64,000 nucleotides of DNA from assembly GCF_000376565.1 (NCBI RefSeq), contig NZ_BARG01000041.1, forward strand, positions 1 through 64,000, in the 5' to 3' direction. A program made the position numbers and the translations under genes. Within the stretch, counting starts at the first letter, position 1; each line of letters opens with the position of its first letter. This DNA comes from Streptomyces hokutonensis (GTDB taxonomy: Bacteria; Actinomycetota; Actinomycetes; Streptomycetales; Streptomycetaceae). Below are positions 16,872-25,732 of the stretch, one piece after another. The notes beneath the pieces were generated by a model. That model was not told the DNA's origin, did not search any database, and worked only from the letters and a program-made list of their open reading frames with translations.

Positions 16872-16966
16872 ATGTGTCCCCTCCCGACCCGGTACCCCGG
16901 TCCGGGAGGCTGGCAGCCGTGGGCGACGGGCGGGCCAACCCCCGGTGAATTCGCGGCGCACGACCC

Positions 16967-19345
16967 TCAGGCGGCCGTGCCCGAGGACGATATCGCCCCG
17001 GTCGTCCGGGAGTGGTCCGCCTGGCCCACCGTGCACACGACCGAGTTGAATCCGGCCTTCCAGTTGTTCTCGTCGGACAGATACCCGTAGACGGATCGGT
17101 CGCTTCCGGGCGCCCAAGTCGACTCGAACTTGTTGCCGCACAGCTTGTTCCCCTGTTGCAGCGCCTCCTCGAACGCCATCGTCCTCGGAGCCGCCACGAA
17201 ACCGATCACCTGATCGGTGTGCTCATCGGCGCAGTCGGCCAGGGTCGCGGTGAAATACGTCTTGTGGTCGACGTACAGCCAGCAGTCGCCGACGCTCATC
17301 TCGGTGGTCCACACGTTCGACCCGGTGTCCCGGAAGCGTCCTATCTCGCCGCCGATCGGCACATGCCGGCCGAGTACGAGACACGCCGTACCGCCCCCGG
17401 CCGCCCCGAAGCCCGCCTGTGTCGGCGTCAGGGCGTAGACGTCCGCGTCGGCCAGGGAGTCGGCCGCCGCCTTCGCCTTGCCGGCGCACCGCTCGGCCCC
17501 GTGGTCGCGGGCGTCGGCGAAGTCGCTCGCCGTGTCGACCGCCATCACCTGACCGTCCGGCACGTCGTGCGCGCAGCTCACGACCCCGAGGTTGGGCCGC
17601 GACCGGAACGCCGTCCCGGTCCACACCGCGTGCACGCAATCGCCGGTCTGCAGCGCCTTCTTGAGCCCGACGTCCTGGCCGTACGGATACTCGGAGCCCG
17701 TCGGCGACGCCGACACGGACGGGGACGGGGACGCCTTCTTCGTGGCCGCCGTGTCCTTGCCGCCGGTCAGCGTCGTCACCGCCCACACCCCGCCCGCGAC
17801 CACCAGCGCGACGGCCACCACGAGGGCGACGATCGCGGCGACCGGCTTCCGACGCCGGCCCCCACCGGGTGGTCCGCCGCCGCCGACTCCCGGGCCGCCG
17901 GGGTACGTCGGCCCCTGCCCGCCCGCGTACGGCGGCGGGACCGCGCCGCCCTGGTAGGGCTCCTGCCGGGCACCGGGATAGGCCCCCTGGTAGGACATCG
18001 TGGGGCTGTTCGCATACGGATTCCACTGGCCGTACGCCCCGCCCGAACCGGCCTGCCCCTGCGGGGCGTACGGCGATGCTGCGCCGCCCGGGGTGTTCGG
18101 TGTGTTGGGGGTGGGCGGTGCGCCGGGTGTCTGCGGGGCGCCCGGGGTGTTCGGGGTGCCCGGAGTGGGCCGGCCCGCGGGCGTGTAGCCCCCGAGCGCG
18201 GCCGCGGGCCGGTCGCCGTACGGCGCGGGGCTCTGGTGGGTGGCTCCCGGGCCACCCGGCGTTCCGGGGCCGTAGGGACCGCCGCCCACGACGTATCCGG
18301 GCGGCCCGCCCTGGACTTGGCCCGGCGGCCCGGCGGGGACCTGACCCGCAGGCCCTCCAGGGACCTGACCCGGGGGCCCGAAGTCGGCGTTGCCCGGCGG
18401 TCGTTCGGGGGTGGACCAGCCGACCGGTGCCGGGCCGAAGCCCTCCGGCACCGGTGTGTGCCCCGGTACCGGACCCGCCGACAGCGCGACCCGCTCCAGA
18501 CCGTGTGCCGCCGCCTCCGGTGTCGACCTCAGCACCGGGTCCTTGACCAGCAACCCCTGGAGCACGGGCGCCAGTTCGCCCGCGCGGACGGCGGGCGTGG
18601 GCTCCTCGCCGAGCAGGGCCGTGAGGGTCGCGTAGTCGCCGTGGCGGTCGAAGGGGCCGCGGCCCTCGACGGCGGCGTACAGCGTGGCGCCCAGGGAGAA
18701 CAGGTCGGCGGCCGGGGTGGGCGGCTCGCCGCGGGCCCGCTCGGGGGCGAGGTAGCCGGGTGTGCCGAGGATGCCGGCGGTGGCGGTGAGGCGGGGTTCG
18801 CGGGACTCGGGCTGAAGGGCGATGCCGTAGTCGGTGAGCAGCACGCGCGCGTAGGGATCGCCCGAAGCGTTCGGCGCCAGAAGGATGTTGGCCGGTTTCA
18901 CATCCCGGTGCAGGATGCCGATGCGGTGCCCGGCGGTGAGCGCGTCGAGGACGGCGAGGCCGATGCGGGCGACCTGTGCGGGCGGCAGCGGACCGGAGCG
19001 CCGGACGACCGCCTGGAGGTCGACGCCGTCGGGGACGTACTCCATGACGATCCACGGCAGGCCCTCGTGGATCACCACGTCGTGCACCGTCGCCACATGC
19101 GGGTGGCCGCGCAGCCGGGCGGCGTGCCGGGCCTCGCTGCGGGCCCGCGCGATGCGGTGCGCGGGCTCGCTCGCGTCCCTCGGGACGTCCGGCAGCGAGA
19201 TCTCCTTGATGGCGACCTCGCAGGCCAACTCCTCGTCGTACGCGAGCCATACGCGCCCCATGCCGCCCGCGCCGAGCGTGCGCAGCAGCCGGTAGCGCCC
19301 GTTGACGATCCTGCCCTCACCCTGCTCCGGCGTATCCCCGGCCAT
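16967..19345 (-). CDS. Membrane Ser/Thr protein kinase (PknB-like) with extracytoplasmic Cys domain
   Basis: 792 aa. Kinase domain about 15-280: LGAGGMGRVW glycine loop, VAIKE Lys, ILHRDVKPANILL, TDYGIAL (DFG as DYG), GTPGYLAPE. Then about 200 residues of Gly/Pro-rich linker with short repeats (GGPAGQVPAGPPGQVQGG, TPGTPNTPGAPQTPG), one transmembrane helix (PVAAIVALVVAVALVVAG) and an outer domain with two similar blocks around GDCVHAV and GDCWLYVD plus several Cys (septum-formation/DUF4190-like). ATG at 19345 follows GGGGGAGG. Likely senses an envelope signal and phosphorylates cytoplasmic proteins; substrates unknown. Confidence 0.9.
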   Translation of the reverse strand: MAGDTPEQGEGRIVNGRYRLLRTLGAGGMGRVWLAYDEELACEVAIKEISLPDVPRDASEPAHRIARARSEARHAARLRGHPHVATVHDVVIHEGLPWIVMEYVPDGVDLQAVVRRSGPLPPAQVARIGLAVLDALTAGHRIGILHRDVKPANILLAPNASGDPYARVLLTDYGIALQPESREPRLTATAGILGTPGYLAPERARGEPPTPAADLFSLGATLYAAVEGRGPFDRHGDYATLTALLGEEPTPAVRAGELAPVLQGLLVKDPVLRSTPEAAAHGLERVALSAGPVPGHTPVPEGFGPAPVGWSTPERPPGNADFGPPGQVPGGPAGQVPAGPPGQVQGGPPGYVVGGGPYGPGTPGGPGATHQSPAPYGDRPAAALGGYTPAGRPTPGTPNTPGAPQTPGAPPTPNTPNTPGGAASPYAPQGQAGSGGAYGQWNPYANSPTMSYQGAYPGARQEPYQGGAVPPPYAGGQGPTYPGGPGVGGGGPPGGGRRRKPVAAIVALVVAVALVVAGGVWAVTTLTGGKDTAATKKASPSPSVSASPTGSEYPYGQDVGLKKALQTGDCVHAVWTGTAFRSRPNLGVVSCAHDVPDGQVMAVDTASDFADARDHGAERCAGKAKAAADSLADADVYALTPTQAGFGAAGGGTACLVLGRHVPIGGEIGRFRDTGSNVWTTEMSVGDCWLYVDHKTYFTATLADCADEHTDQVIGFVAAPRTMAFEEALQQGNKLCGNKFESTWAPGSDRSVYGYLSDENNWKAGFNSVVCTVGQADHSRTTGAISSSGTAA

Positions 19346-19605
19346 CACGCCTCCCCCGAGACGGCGCGCCTCCCCCGAGGACGCGTGGAACCTGTCTCCG
19401 AAGGTAGCCTCGCACCCGCCACTGACAAGAGGGCTTTTCCGTACCAATCCCACCGATCCCGCCGGGCGGGAACACAGGCGGCTCAGTGGTGCGGGCAGGC
19501 CTCAGGCGTGACGGGCGCGGGCGCGGCGCGAGGCGGGAGCGATCGGCGGAACGCGAAGCGGGCCGATCGGCGAACGGGCCGCCGCGGGCGGTCAGTCGCG
19601 GTCGG

Positions 19606-21126
19606 TCAGTCGACGGGCTCCAGGAACCCCTGTTCCACCAGCAGCCGGATCTGCGCGGGCGTCCGGTCGCGGAGCAGGACCGGGTCCTCGCCCACGAGTT
19701 GGGCGATCGCGTCCAGGATGCGGCCCGCGCTCAGGCTGCCGTCGCAGACGCCGGCGAAGCCCGCGCCGACCGTGTCCACCTTGGTCGCCCGGCGCATACC
19801 GCGGTGCTGGCGCAGCACGACGTGCTCGGGGTCCTCGGCGCCGGGCAGCCCGACCTGTTCCTGGATGACCTCGTCGGCGAGCCTGAAGTGGGCGGCGAGC
19901 AGGGCCGCGTCGTCGAGGGCGCGCAGCCGGTCGACGCGCTCGAAGTGCGCGCGCACGGTGTCGCCGAGCGGCTGCTCGATCGAGTGCGGCCACTCCTCGA
20001 CGGTGATCGAGGGCGCGTCGGAATCCGACCTGCGCAGCGTGATCCAGCCGAAGCCCACGGCTTTCACCTTGCGCGCCTCGAACTCGTCGAGCCACGCGTC
20101 GTAGAGCGCCTCGTACGCGGCCGGGTCGCCCCGGTGGTCGCCGGCGTCCCTGAGCCACAACTCGGCGTACTGCGTGACGTCCTGGACCTCGCGCTGCACG
20201 ATCCACGCGTCACAGCCGCGCGGCACCCACGACCTGAGCCGGTCCTGCCAGTCCTCCCCCTCCACGTGCTGCCAGTTGGCGAGGAACTGCGCGAATCCGC
20301 CCTCGCGCAGCCGATCCCCCGCCTGCTGAACGAGCGACCGGCACAGATCGTCCCCGCCCATCCCGCCGTCGCGGTAGGTGAGCCGGGCGCCGGGCGAGAT
20401 CACGAAGGGCGGGTTCGACACGATCAGGTCGTACGTCTCGTCGTCGCGGACCGGGTCGAAGAGCGAGCCCTCGCGCAGATCGGCCGCCGGCGCCCCCGAG
20501 AGCGCCAGGGTGAGCGCGGTGATGTGCAGGGCGCGCGGGTTGACGTCGGTGGCCGTCACGCGCGTGGCGTGCTGTGCCGCGTGCAGCGCCTGGATGCCGG
20601 ACCCGGTGCCGAGGTCGAGCGCGGCGGCCACCGGCGTCCGTACGGTGATGCCCGCGAGGGTCGTGGACGCGCCGCCCACCCCGAGGACGACGCCTTCCTC
20701 CCGGCTGCCGATGCCGCCGGCCCCGCCGACCGCGCATCCCAGGTCGGACACGATGAACCAGTCCTCGCCGCCGGGCCCGCCGTAGGGCCGTACGTCCACG
20801 GTCGCGGCGACCTCGTCGCCGCCCACGGACGCCAGCCAGCCGCTCTCCACGCACGCGGCGACGGGAAGGACGTCCGCCACGCGTGCGTGCGGGACGGGCT
20901 GCTGGAGCAGGAACAGGCGGACCAGGGTCTCCAGTGGGGTGTCGCCGCGGGTCGCGCGGAGGGCAGGCACGGTCTCGCTGCGGGCCAGCGCCGCGTACGC
21001 GGGGGCGCCGAGCAGGTCGAGCAGTCCGTCGGCGGTGAAGGAGGCGCCGAGCAGGGCGTCCCGGAGCAGGGCGGCGACCTCCGGGCGGTCGGTTGCGGGC
21101 AGCGTGGGCAGGGTGGAGTTACTCAC
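19606..21126 (-). CDS. Class I SAM-dependent methyltransferase with N-terminal DUF7059-type domain
   Basis: 506 aa, GTG start. N-terminal helical region (about 10-110) of the kind found before actinobacterial methyltransferases; Rossmann core with AALDLGTGSGIQALHAA, acidic VTATDVNPRA, and the N/Q-methyltransferase signature IVSNPPFVIS. The C-terminal about 180 residues are beta/helical and Glu-rich. The NPPF motif is typical of enzymes that methylate amide or amino groups of RNA, DNA or protein; the substrate is unknown. Followed by a 260-bp gap and the kinase gene. Confidence 0.85.
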   Translation of the reverse strand: MSNSTLPTLPATDRPEVAALLRDALLGASFTADGLLDLLGAPAYAALARSETVPALRATRGDTPLETLVRLFLLQQPVPHARVADVLPVAACVESGWLASVGGDEVAATVDVRPYGGPGGEDWFIVSDLGCAVGGAGGIGSREEGVVLGVGGASTTLAGITVRTPVAAALDLGTGSGIQALHAAQHATRVTATDVNPRALHITALTLALSGAPAADLREGSLFDPVRDDETYDLIVSNPPFVISPGARLTYRDGGMGGDDLCRSLVQQAGDRLREGGFAQFLANWQHVEGEDWQDRLRSWVPRGCDAWIVQREVQDVTQYAELWLRDAGDHRGDPAAYEALYDAWLDEFEARKVKAVGFGWITLRRSDSDAPSITVEEWPHSIEQPLGDTVRAHFERVDRLRALDDAALLAAHFRLADEVIQEQVGLPGAEDPEHVVLRQHRGMRRATKVDTVGAGFAGVCDGSLSAGRILDAIAQLVGEDPVLLRDRTPAQIRLLVEQGFLEPVD

Positions 21127-21174
21127 GCCCCCATTGTGGCCGCTCCGGCCGACAACGTGCCCGCGCGTGCGAAG

Positions 21175-21221
21175 GCCCCGGCACGCACGCGTGCCGGGGC
21201 ATCTTTCAGTGACTGAAAGAT
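21175..21221. terminator. Two adjoining perfect hairpins between lipoprotein and methyltransferase genes
   Basis: GCCCCGGCAC/GTGCCGGGGC (21175-21184 with 21191-21200) and then ATCTTTCAG/CTGAAAGAT (21201-21209 with 21213-21221). A weaker third stem CGCCT/AGGCG follows near 21225-21239. They lie just after the lipoprotein stop (minus strand) and probably end its transcript. Confidence 0.6.
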
Positions 21222-21257
21222 CGCCGCCTACGGGAGGCGCCTTTCACCGGGGCGAGG

Positions 21258-21836
21258 TCAGGCGGTCCCGGACGAGGCCGACGCGGACGCCGACTTGCAG
21301 GCCTCCTGCTTGGTCATCGCCTTGCCGACATCGCCCTCTTCGAGGGTCTTCAGGGCGTCGTTCCCGCTGGTGCTGAGCTTGTCCAGCGAGGTCGCGATGC
21401 CCTTGAGGCCGTCCGCGAACTTCGCCTGGTCCTTGACGTCGAGCCCGTCGACCTGCTTCTTCAGGGCGGCGTACGACGCGGAGATGTCGTTGAGCTCCTT
21501 GACGGCGTTCTGCTGCTTCGTCGCGCCGTTGTCGACGTCCGGCGCCCCGGCGCTGTTCACGGCGGCCCCGATCGCCTTGTAGGCGTCGGACATGTCCTGG
21601 AAGGCCTGTGAGTCGGTCTGCCGGACCTGCTCCGGGGTGCTGTTGTCCGAGGTCTCCTTCTGGATCGCCGTGTTGGCGGCCTCGATCTTCTTCGCCTGCG
21701 GCTGCACGGCGAGGCAGACCTGCTTGGCCCAGGAGCCCAGCTTGGCGTCCGTGTCGTCGCCGCTGCCGCCGCATCCCGACAGCGCCAGTACCAGTACCGC
21801 ACCGCCGGACAGTGCGGCCGCGAGCTTCTTGTTCAC
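21258..21836 (-). CDS. Small Ala/Lys-rich lipoprotein
   Basis: 192 aa. GTG at 21836 is chosen because GGAAGGGA lies 8 nt upstream; it gives VNKKLAAALSGGAVLVLALS then GC, a lipoprotein signal with LSGC lipobox (Cys about 22). The mature part is helical, rich in Ala, Lys, Asp and Gln (AKKIEAANTAIQKETS; ASYAALKKQVDGLDVKDQ), so an extended surface helix bundle is likely. ATG at 21854 in frame is possible but places the ribosome site inside the gene. Family name not recognised. Confidence 0.75.
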   Translation of the reverse strand: MNKKLAAALSGGAVLVLALSGCGGSGDDTDAKLGSWAKQVCLAVQPQAKKIEAANTAIQKETSDNSTPEQVRQTDSQAFQDMSDAYKAIGAAVNSAGAPDVDNGATKQQNAVKELNDISASYAALKKQVDGLDVKDQAKFADGLKGIATSLDKLSTSGNDALKTLEEGDVGKAMTKQEACKSASASASSGTA

Positions 21837-22072
21837 CGGATTGGTCCCTTCCATGGCTCTCGGCCCCGGAACATACACGGCGCACAGGCCGCACCCCGGG
21901 GCCGAAGGACCGATAGAAAACCTTTTGGGACCATTTGCACCAAGCGAGAGAAGGCTCACGGCGAGGGACTGAACACACACAGAACGGGCGGGCGGCGCCC
22001 ACAACTCGCGCCGCCCGCCCGCCTGTTGACCGGGACCTCGTAAGACCCCCCGAACCGGGCCCGTAGGACCGC

Positions 22073-24478
22073 CTACGAAACCACCGCGGGGTCCGCCTTC
22101 TTCGCCACCCGCCCGGCGTCGTCCTCGTCCCCCACGGCGATCCCGCGCCGTTTGGAGATGTACACCGAGGCGGCGATCACCAGGAACGCGAGCACCGCGA
22201 TCGTGATGCGCACCCCGATGTTCTTGTCGTCGCCGTAGCTGAACTTGATGACCGCGGGCGCGATGAGCAGCGCGACGAGGTTCATCACCTTCAGCAGCGG
22301 GTTGATGGCCGGTCCCGCGGTGTCCTTGAACGGGTCGCCGACCGTGTCGCCGATCACCGTGGCGGCGTGGGCCTCGCTGCCCTTGCCGCCGTGGTTGCCG
22401 TCCTCGACGAGTTTCTTCGCGTTGTCCCAGGCGCCGCCCGAGTTCGCGAGGAAGACCGCCATCAGCGTGCCGGTGCCGATGGCGCCCGCGAGGAACGAGC
22501 CGAGCGCGCCGACCCCGAGCGTGAACCCGACCGCGATCGGGGTGAGCACGGCGAGCAGCCCCGGTGTGGCCAGTTCGCGCAGCGCGTCCTTGGTGCAGAT
22601 GTCGACGACGCGCCCGTACTCGGGCGTCTCGGTGTAGTCCATGATCCCGGGGTGCTCGCGGAACTGCCGCCGCACCTCGTAGACCACGGCCCCGGCGGAC
22701 CGCGAGACCGCGTTGATCGCCAGCCCCGAGAAGAGGAAGACGACCGCGGCGCCCACGATGAGCCCCACCAGGTTGTTGGGCTGGGAGATGTCCATCATGA
22801 GGTTGAGTGGCGCGCCCGGTCCCGAGATCTTCTCGCCGACGTCGTTGGCGGCGGTGAGGATCGCGTCCCGGTACGACCCGAAGAGCGCCGACGCCGCCAG
22901 GACGGCGGTGGCGATGGCGATGCCCTTCGTGATGGCCTTGGTGGTGTTGCCCACCGCGTCCAGGTTGGTGAGCACCTGCGCGCCCGCGCCCTCGACGTCG
23001 CCGGACATCTCCGCGATGCCCTGCGCGTTGTCGGAGACCGGCCCGAAGGTGTCCATGGCGACGATCACACCGACCGTGGTGAGCAGCCCGGTGCCGGCCA
23101 GCGCCACCGCGAACAGCGCCAGCATGATCGAGGCACCGCCCAGCAGGAACGCCCCGTAGACGGCGAGACCGATCAACAGGGCGGTGTAGACGGCCGATTC
23201 GAGGCCCAGCGAGATGCCCGCGAGGATGACGGTGGCCGGACCGGTGAGCGAGGTCTTGCCGATGTCCATCACGGGACGGCGGTTCGTCTCCGTGAAGTAG
23301 CCGGTCAGCTGCTGGATCAGCGCGGCGAGCACGATGCCGATGGCCACGGCGACGAGCGCGAGGATCCGCGGATCGCCGTCCTTGACCTTGATCGCCGCGT
23401 CGGTGACGCCGTTGAGGTCGGCGTACTTCGACGGCAGATAGACGAAGACCGCGACCGCCACCAGCACGAGCGAGATCACCGCGGAGATGAAGAAACCCCG
23501 GTTGATCGCGGACATGCCGCTGCGGTCGGACCGGCGGGGCGCCACCGCGAAGATACCGATCATGGCGGTGATCACACCGATCGCCGGCACGAGCAGCGGG
23601 AAGGCCAGTCCGGAGTCGCCGAAGGCCGCCTTGCCGAGGATCAGCGCGGCGACCAGCGTCACGGCGTACGACTCGAAGAGGTCGGCCGCCATGCCCGCGC
23701 AGTCGCCGACGTTGTCGCCCACGTTGTCGGCGATGGTCGCGGCGTTGCGCGGGTCGTCCTCCGGGATGCCCTGCTCGACCTTGCCGACCAGGTCGGCGCC
23801 GACGTCGGCGGCCTTGGTGAAGATGCCACCGCCGACACGCATGAACATGGCGATGAGGGCGGCGCCGAGGCCGAATCCCTCCAGCACCTTCGGCGCGTCG
23901 GCCGCGTACACCAGCACCACGCAGGAGGCGCCGAGCAGACCGAGCCCCACCGTGAACATGCCGACGACGCCGCCCGTGCGGAAAGCGATCTTCATGGCTT
24001 TGTGCGAGACGGCGGTGAGATCCTTTTCGGGCTCACCCTCCGCCGGGGTCGCTTCCCGGGCCGCCGCGGCGACACGGACATTACTGCGTACGGCGAGCCA
24101 CATGCCGATATAGCCGGTGGTCGCCGAGAACACCGCGCCGATCAGGAAGAAGATCGATCGTCCGGCGCGCTGATTCCAGTCGTCCGCGGGCAGCAGCAGA
24201 AGCAGGAAGAAAACGATCACGGCGAATACGCCGACCGTGCGCAACTGCCGTCCCAGATAGGCGTTCGCGCCTTCCTGGACCGCTGCCGCGATCTTCTTCA
24301 TGCTGTCCGTGCCCTCGCCGGCCGCGAGCACCTGGCGGACCAGGATGCCCGCGACCACGAGCGCTGCCAGCGCCACGAGGCCGATCACCATCACGAGGAT
24401 GCGGTTGTCGTGGGTCAGGACTGCGGCTGCGAAGGTTGTGGGGTGGTCAAACTGCTGAGGGGTAGAAAGCCCCGCCAT
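22073..24478 (-). CDS. hppA: Membrane proton-translocating pyrophosphatase (K+-insensitive)
   Basis: 801 aa with about 16 membrane helices. Substrate-binding signature DVGADLVGKVEQGIPEDDPR and DNVGDNVGDCAGMAADLFE, plus the C-terminal set DNAKKLVE and GDTVGDPFKDTAGPAINPL. GNTTKAITKG has Lys where K+-dependent pumps have Ala, marking the K+-independent class. It hydrolyses pyrophosphate at the membrane and pumps protons out. ATG at 24478 follows GGAGGACGA. The 5' gap (24479-24703) is unusually AT-rich and probably holds the promoter. Confidence 0.96.
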   Translation of the reverse strand: MAGLSTPQQFDHPTTFAAAVLTHDNRILVMVIGLVALAALVVAGILVRQVLAAGEGTDSMKKIAAAVQEGANAYLGRQLRTVGVFAVIVFFLLLLLPADDWNQRAGRSIFFLIGAVFSATTGYIGMWLAVRSNVRVAAAAREATPAEGEPEKDLTAVSHKAMKIAFRTGGVVGMFTVGLGLLGASCVVLVYAADAPKVLEGFGLGAALIAMFMRVGGGIFTKAADVGADLVGKVEQGIPEDDPRNAATIADNVGDNVGDCAGMAADLFESYAVTLVAALILGKAAFGDSGLAFPLLVPAIGVITAMIGIFAVAPRRSDRSGMSAINRGFFISAVISLVLVAVAVFVYLPSKYADLNGVTDAAIKVKDGDPRILALVAVAIGIVLAALIQQLTGYFTETNRRPVMDIGKTSLTGPATVILAGISLGLESAVYTALLIGLAVYGAFLLGGASIMLALFAVALAGTGLLTTVGVIVAMDTFGPVSDNAQGIAEMSGDVEGAGAQVLTNLDAVGNTTKAITKGIAIATAVLAASALFGSYRDAILTAANDVGEKISGPGAPLNLMMDISQPNNLVGLIVGAAVVFLFSGLAINAVSRSAGAVVYEVRRQFREHPGIMDYTETPEYGRVVDICTKDALRELATPGLLAVLTPIAVGFTLGVGALGSFLAGAIGTGTLMAVFLANSGGAWDNAKKLVEDGNHGGKGSEAHAATVIGDTVGDPFKDTAGPAINPLLKVMNLVALLIAPAVIKFSYGDDKNIGVRITIAVLAFLVIAASVYISKRRGIAVGDEDDAGRVAKKADPAVVS

Positions 24479-24703
24479 TCGTCCTCCTTGACGCCTGTGC
24501 TGAGCTCAAGATGTGGACGGATTGTAGGTACCGGAACCTGATCAAAACAGTGCGCGGCAAACGGAATTGGCCTTCGCATAGTAATGCCTTAAAAGCATTG
24601 GCGCTTGATCAAATTATCGGGGCACCCGGCGGGCATTGATCGTGAATTGATTCACGAATTCCGGCGCGCGGAGAACGGGCACTCGCGGTACTCTCCCGGA
24701 AAT

Positions 24704-24736
24704 GCCGAAGGGCCCTGCTCAGCAGGGCCCTTCGGC
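24704..24736. terminator. Strong bidirectional hairpin, 16-bp arms
   Basis: GCCGAAGGGCCCTGCT (24704-24719) and AGCAGGGCCCTTCGGC (24721-24736) pair completely around one base. It follows the anti-sigma-type gene (minus strand) and separates it from hppA. Confidence 0.75.
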
Positions 24737-24754
24737 TGTGGTGTGCGGCGGTTT

Positions 24755-25192
24755 TCAGGAAAGCGTCGCGGCCGGCGGTGTCGTCGGCCAGGTCATACGG
24801 ATCGATCCGCCGTGCTCCCCCGCGGTGACCTCGACGTCGTCGACGAGCCCGCTGATGACAGCGAGACCCATCTCGTCCTCCTCGGTCTCCGCGTCCGGAT
24901 CCTCGCCCAGCGCCCCGGGCGCCTTGTCGCCGGGAGCCGAGCGTGGTGCCTCGTCGCCGACCTCGATGGAGAACTGCTTCTCCTCCTCGATCAGCAGCAC
25001 CTTCACCGGGGCGGTGATCCCACCGCTCTGGTGCAGCCCGACGGCACGGGTGCAGGCCTCGCCGACGGCGAGTCTCACCTCGTCGAGTACGGCCTCGTCC
25101 ACTCCGGCCCTGCGCGCCACCGCTGCCGCCACCAGTCGGGCGGTCCTGACGTGCTCGGGCAGCGCGCTGAAGCGGAGTTCAACGGTGGCCAT
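24755..25192 (-). CDS. HATPase_c anti-sigma factor / Ser kinase-like protein, BldG partner
   Basis: 145 aa. GHKL-type fold of the RsbW/SpoIIAB class: VRLAVGEACTRAV (N-box region; the usual Asn is less clear), VLLIEEEKQFSIEVGDEA (G1 box) and EDEMGLAVISGLVDDVEV (G2 region), with a charged, Pro/Asp-rich insert (about 85-105). Lies 118 bp downstream of bldG on the same strand; in S. coelicolor the equivalent gene (SCO3548) is co-transcribed with bldG and its product binds BldG. The gap carries hairpins, so a bldG-only transcript is also likely. Confidence 0.85.
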   Translation of the reverse strand: MATVELRFSALPEHVRTARLVAAAVARRAGVDEAVLDEVRLAVGEACTRAVGLHQSGGITAPVKVLLIEEEKQFSIEVGDEAPRSAPGDKAPGALGEDPDAETEEDEMGLAVISGLVDDVEVTAGEHGGSIRMTWPTTPPAATLS

Positions 25193-25229
25193 GCATCCCC
25201 CTCGGGACTACGGGCGTGCTGTCGGAGGG

Positions 25230-25299
25230 CCGGGCTGCCGAAAGCCCGGTCCACCGGTCGTCTATACGGCCGATCGGGGAGCGGTCGTTCACCGCTCCC
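25230..25299 (-). terminator. Two hairpins between bldG and its partner gene
   Basis: GGGAGCGGT/ACCGCTCCC (25277-25285 with 25291-25299; 5-nt loop) and CCGGGCT/AGCCCGG (25230-25236 with 25243-25249; 6-nt loop). No T-run follows either, so they may act as attenuators or partial terminators, which fits mono- and bicistronic bldG transcripts reported in S. coelicolor. Confidence 0.5.
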
Positions 25300-25310
25300 T
25301 GAACGGTCGG

Positions 25311-25652
25311 TCAGTCGGTGGCCGCCACCGCTTCCTCGACCGAGGTGTGAATCGGGAACACCTTGGTGAGGCCGGTGATACGGAAGATCTTCAGAATGCG
25401 CTCCTGGTTGCAGACCAGGCGCAGCGAGCCCTCGTGGGCACGCACCCGCTTCAGGCCGCCGACCAGCACACCGAGCCCGGTGGAGTCGAGAAAGTCGACG
25501 CCCTCCATGTCGACGACGAGGTGGAAACTCCCGTCGTTCACCAGCTCGACCAGCTGTTCGCGCAACTTGGGCGCGGTATATACGTCGATTTCTCCACCGA
25601 CCTCGACGACCGTACGATCGCCGACGGTACGGGTCGACAGGGACAGGTCCAC
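25311..25652 (-). CDS. bldG: Anti-anti-sigma factor BldG
   Basis: 113 aa STAS-domain protein from a GTG start with GGAGGATCC before it. Contains [18 protein letters not shown] and the phosphorylation site [16 protein letters not shown] with Ser57. In S. coelicolor BldG is needed for aerial mycelium and antibiotics, and it switches partners by phosphorylation. Divergent from the helicase gene with only 80 bp between starts, so their promoters overlap or abut. Confidence 0.95.
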
Positions 25653-25732
25653 GGATCCTCCAGCACCTTGCTATCGAGCGGTCATCCCATGGGACACCTC
25701 GGCAGAGCCCCCAGGACGGTTCGCCAGCCGCG

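Noticed and set aside
17012..20104. 1030-codon plus-strand frame opposite the kinase and methyltransferase
   Set aside because: Shadow spanning two real minus-strand genes and the gap between them.
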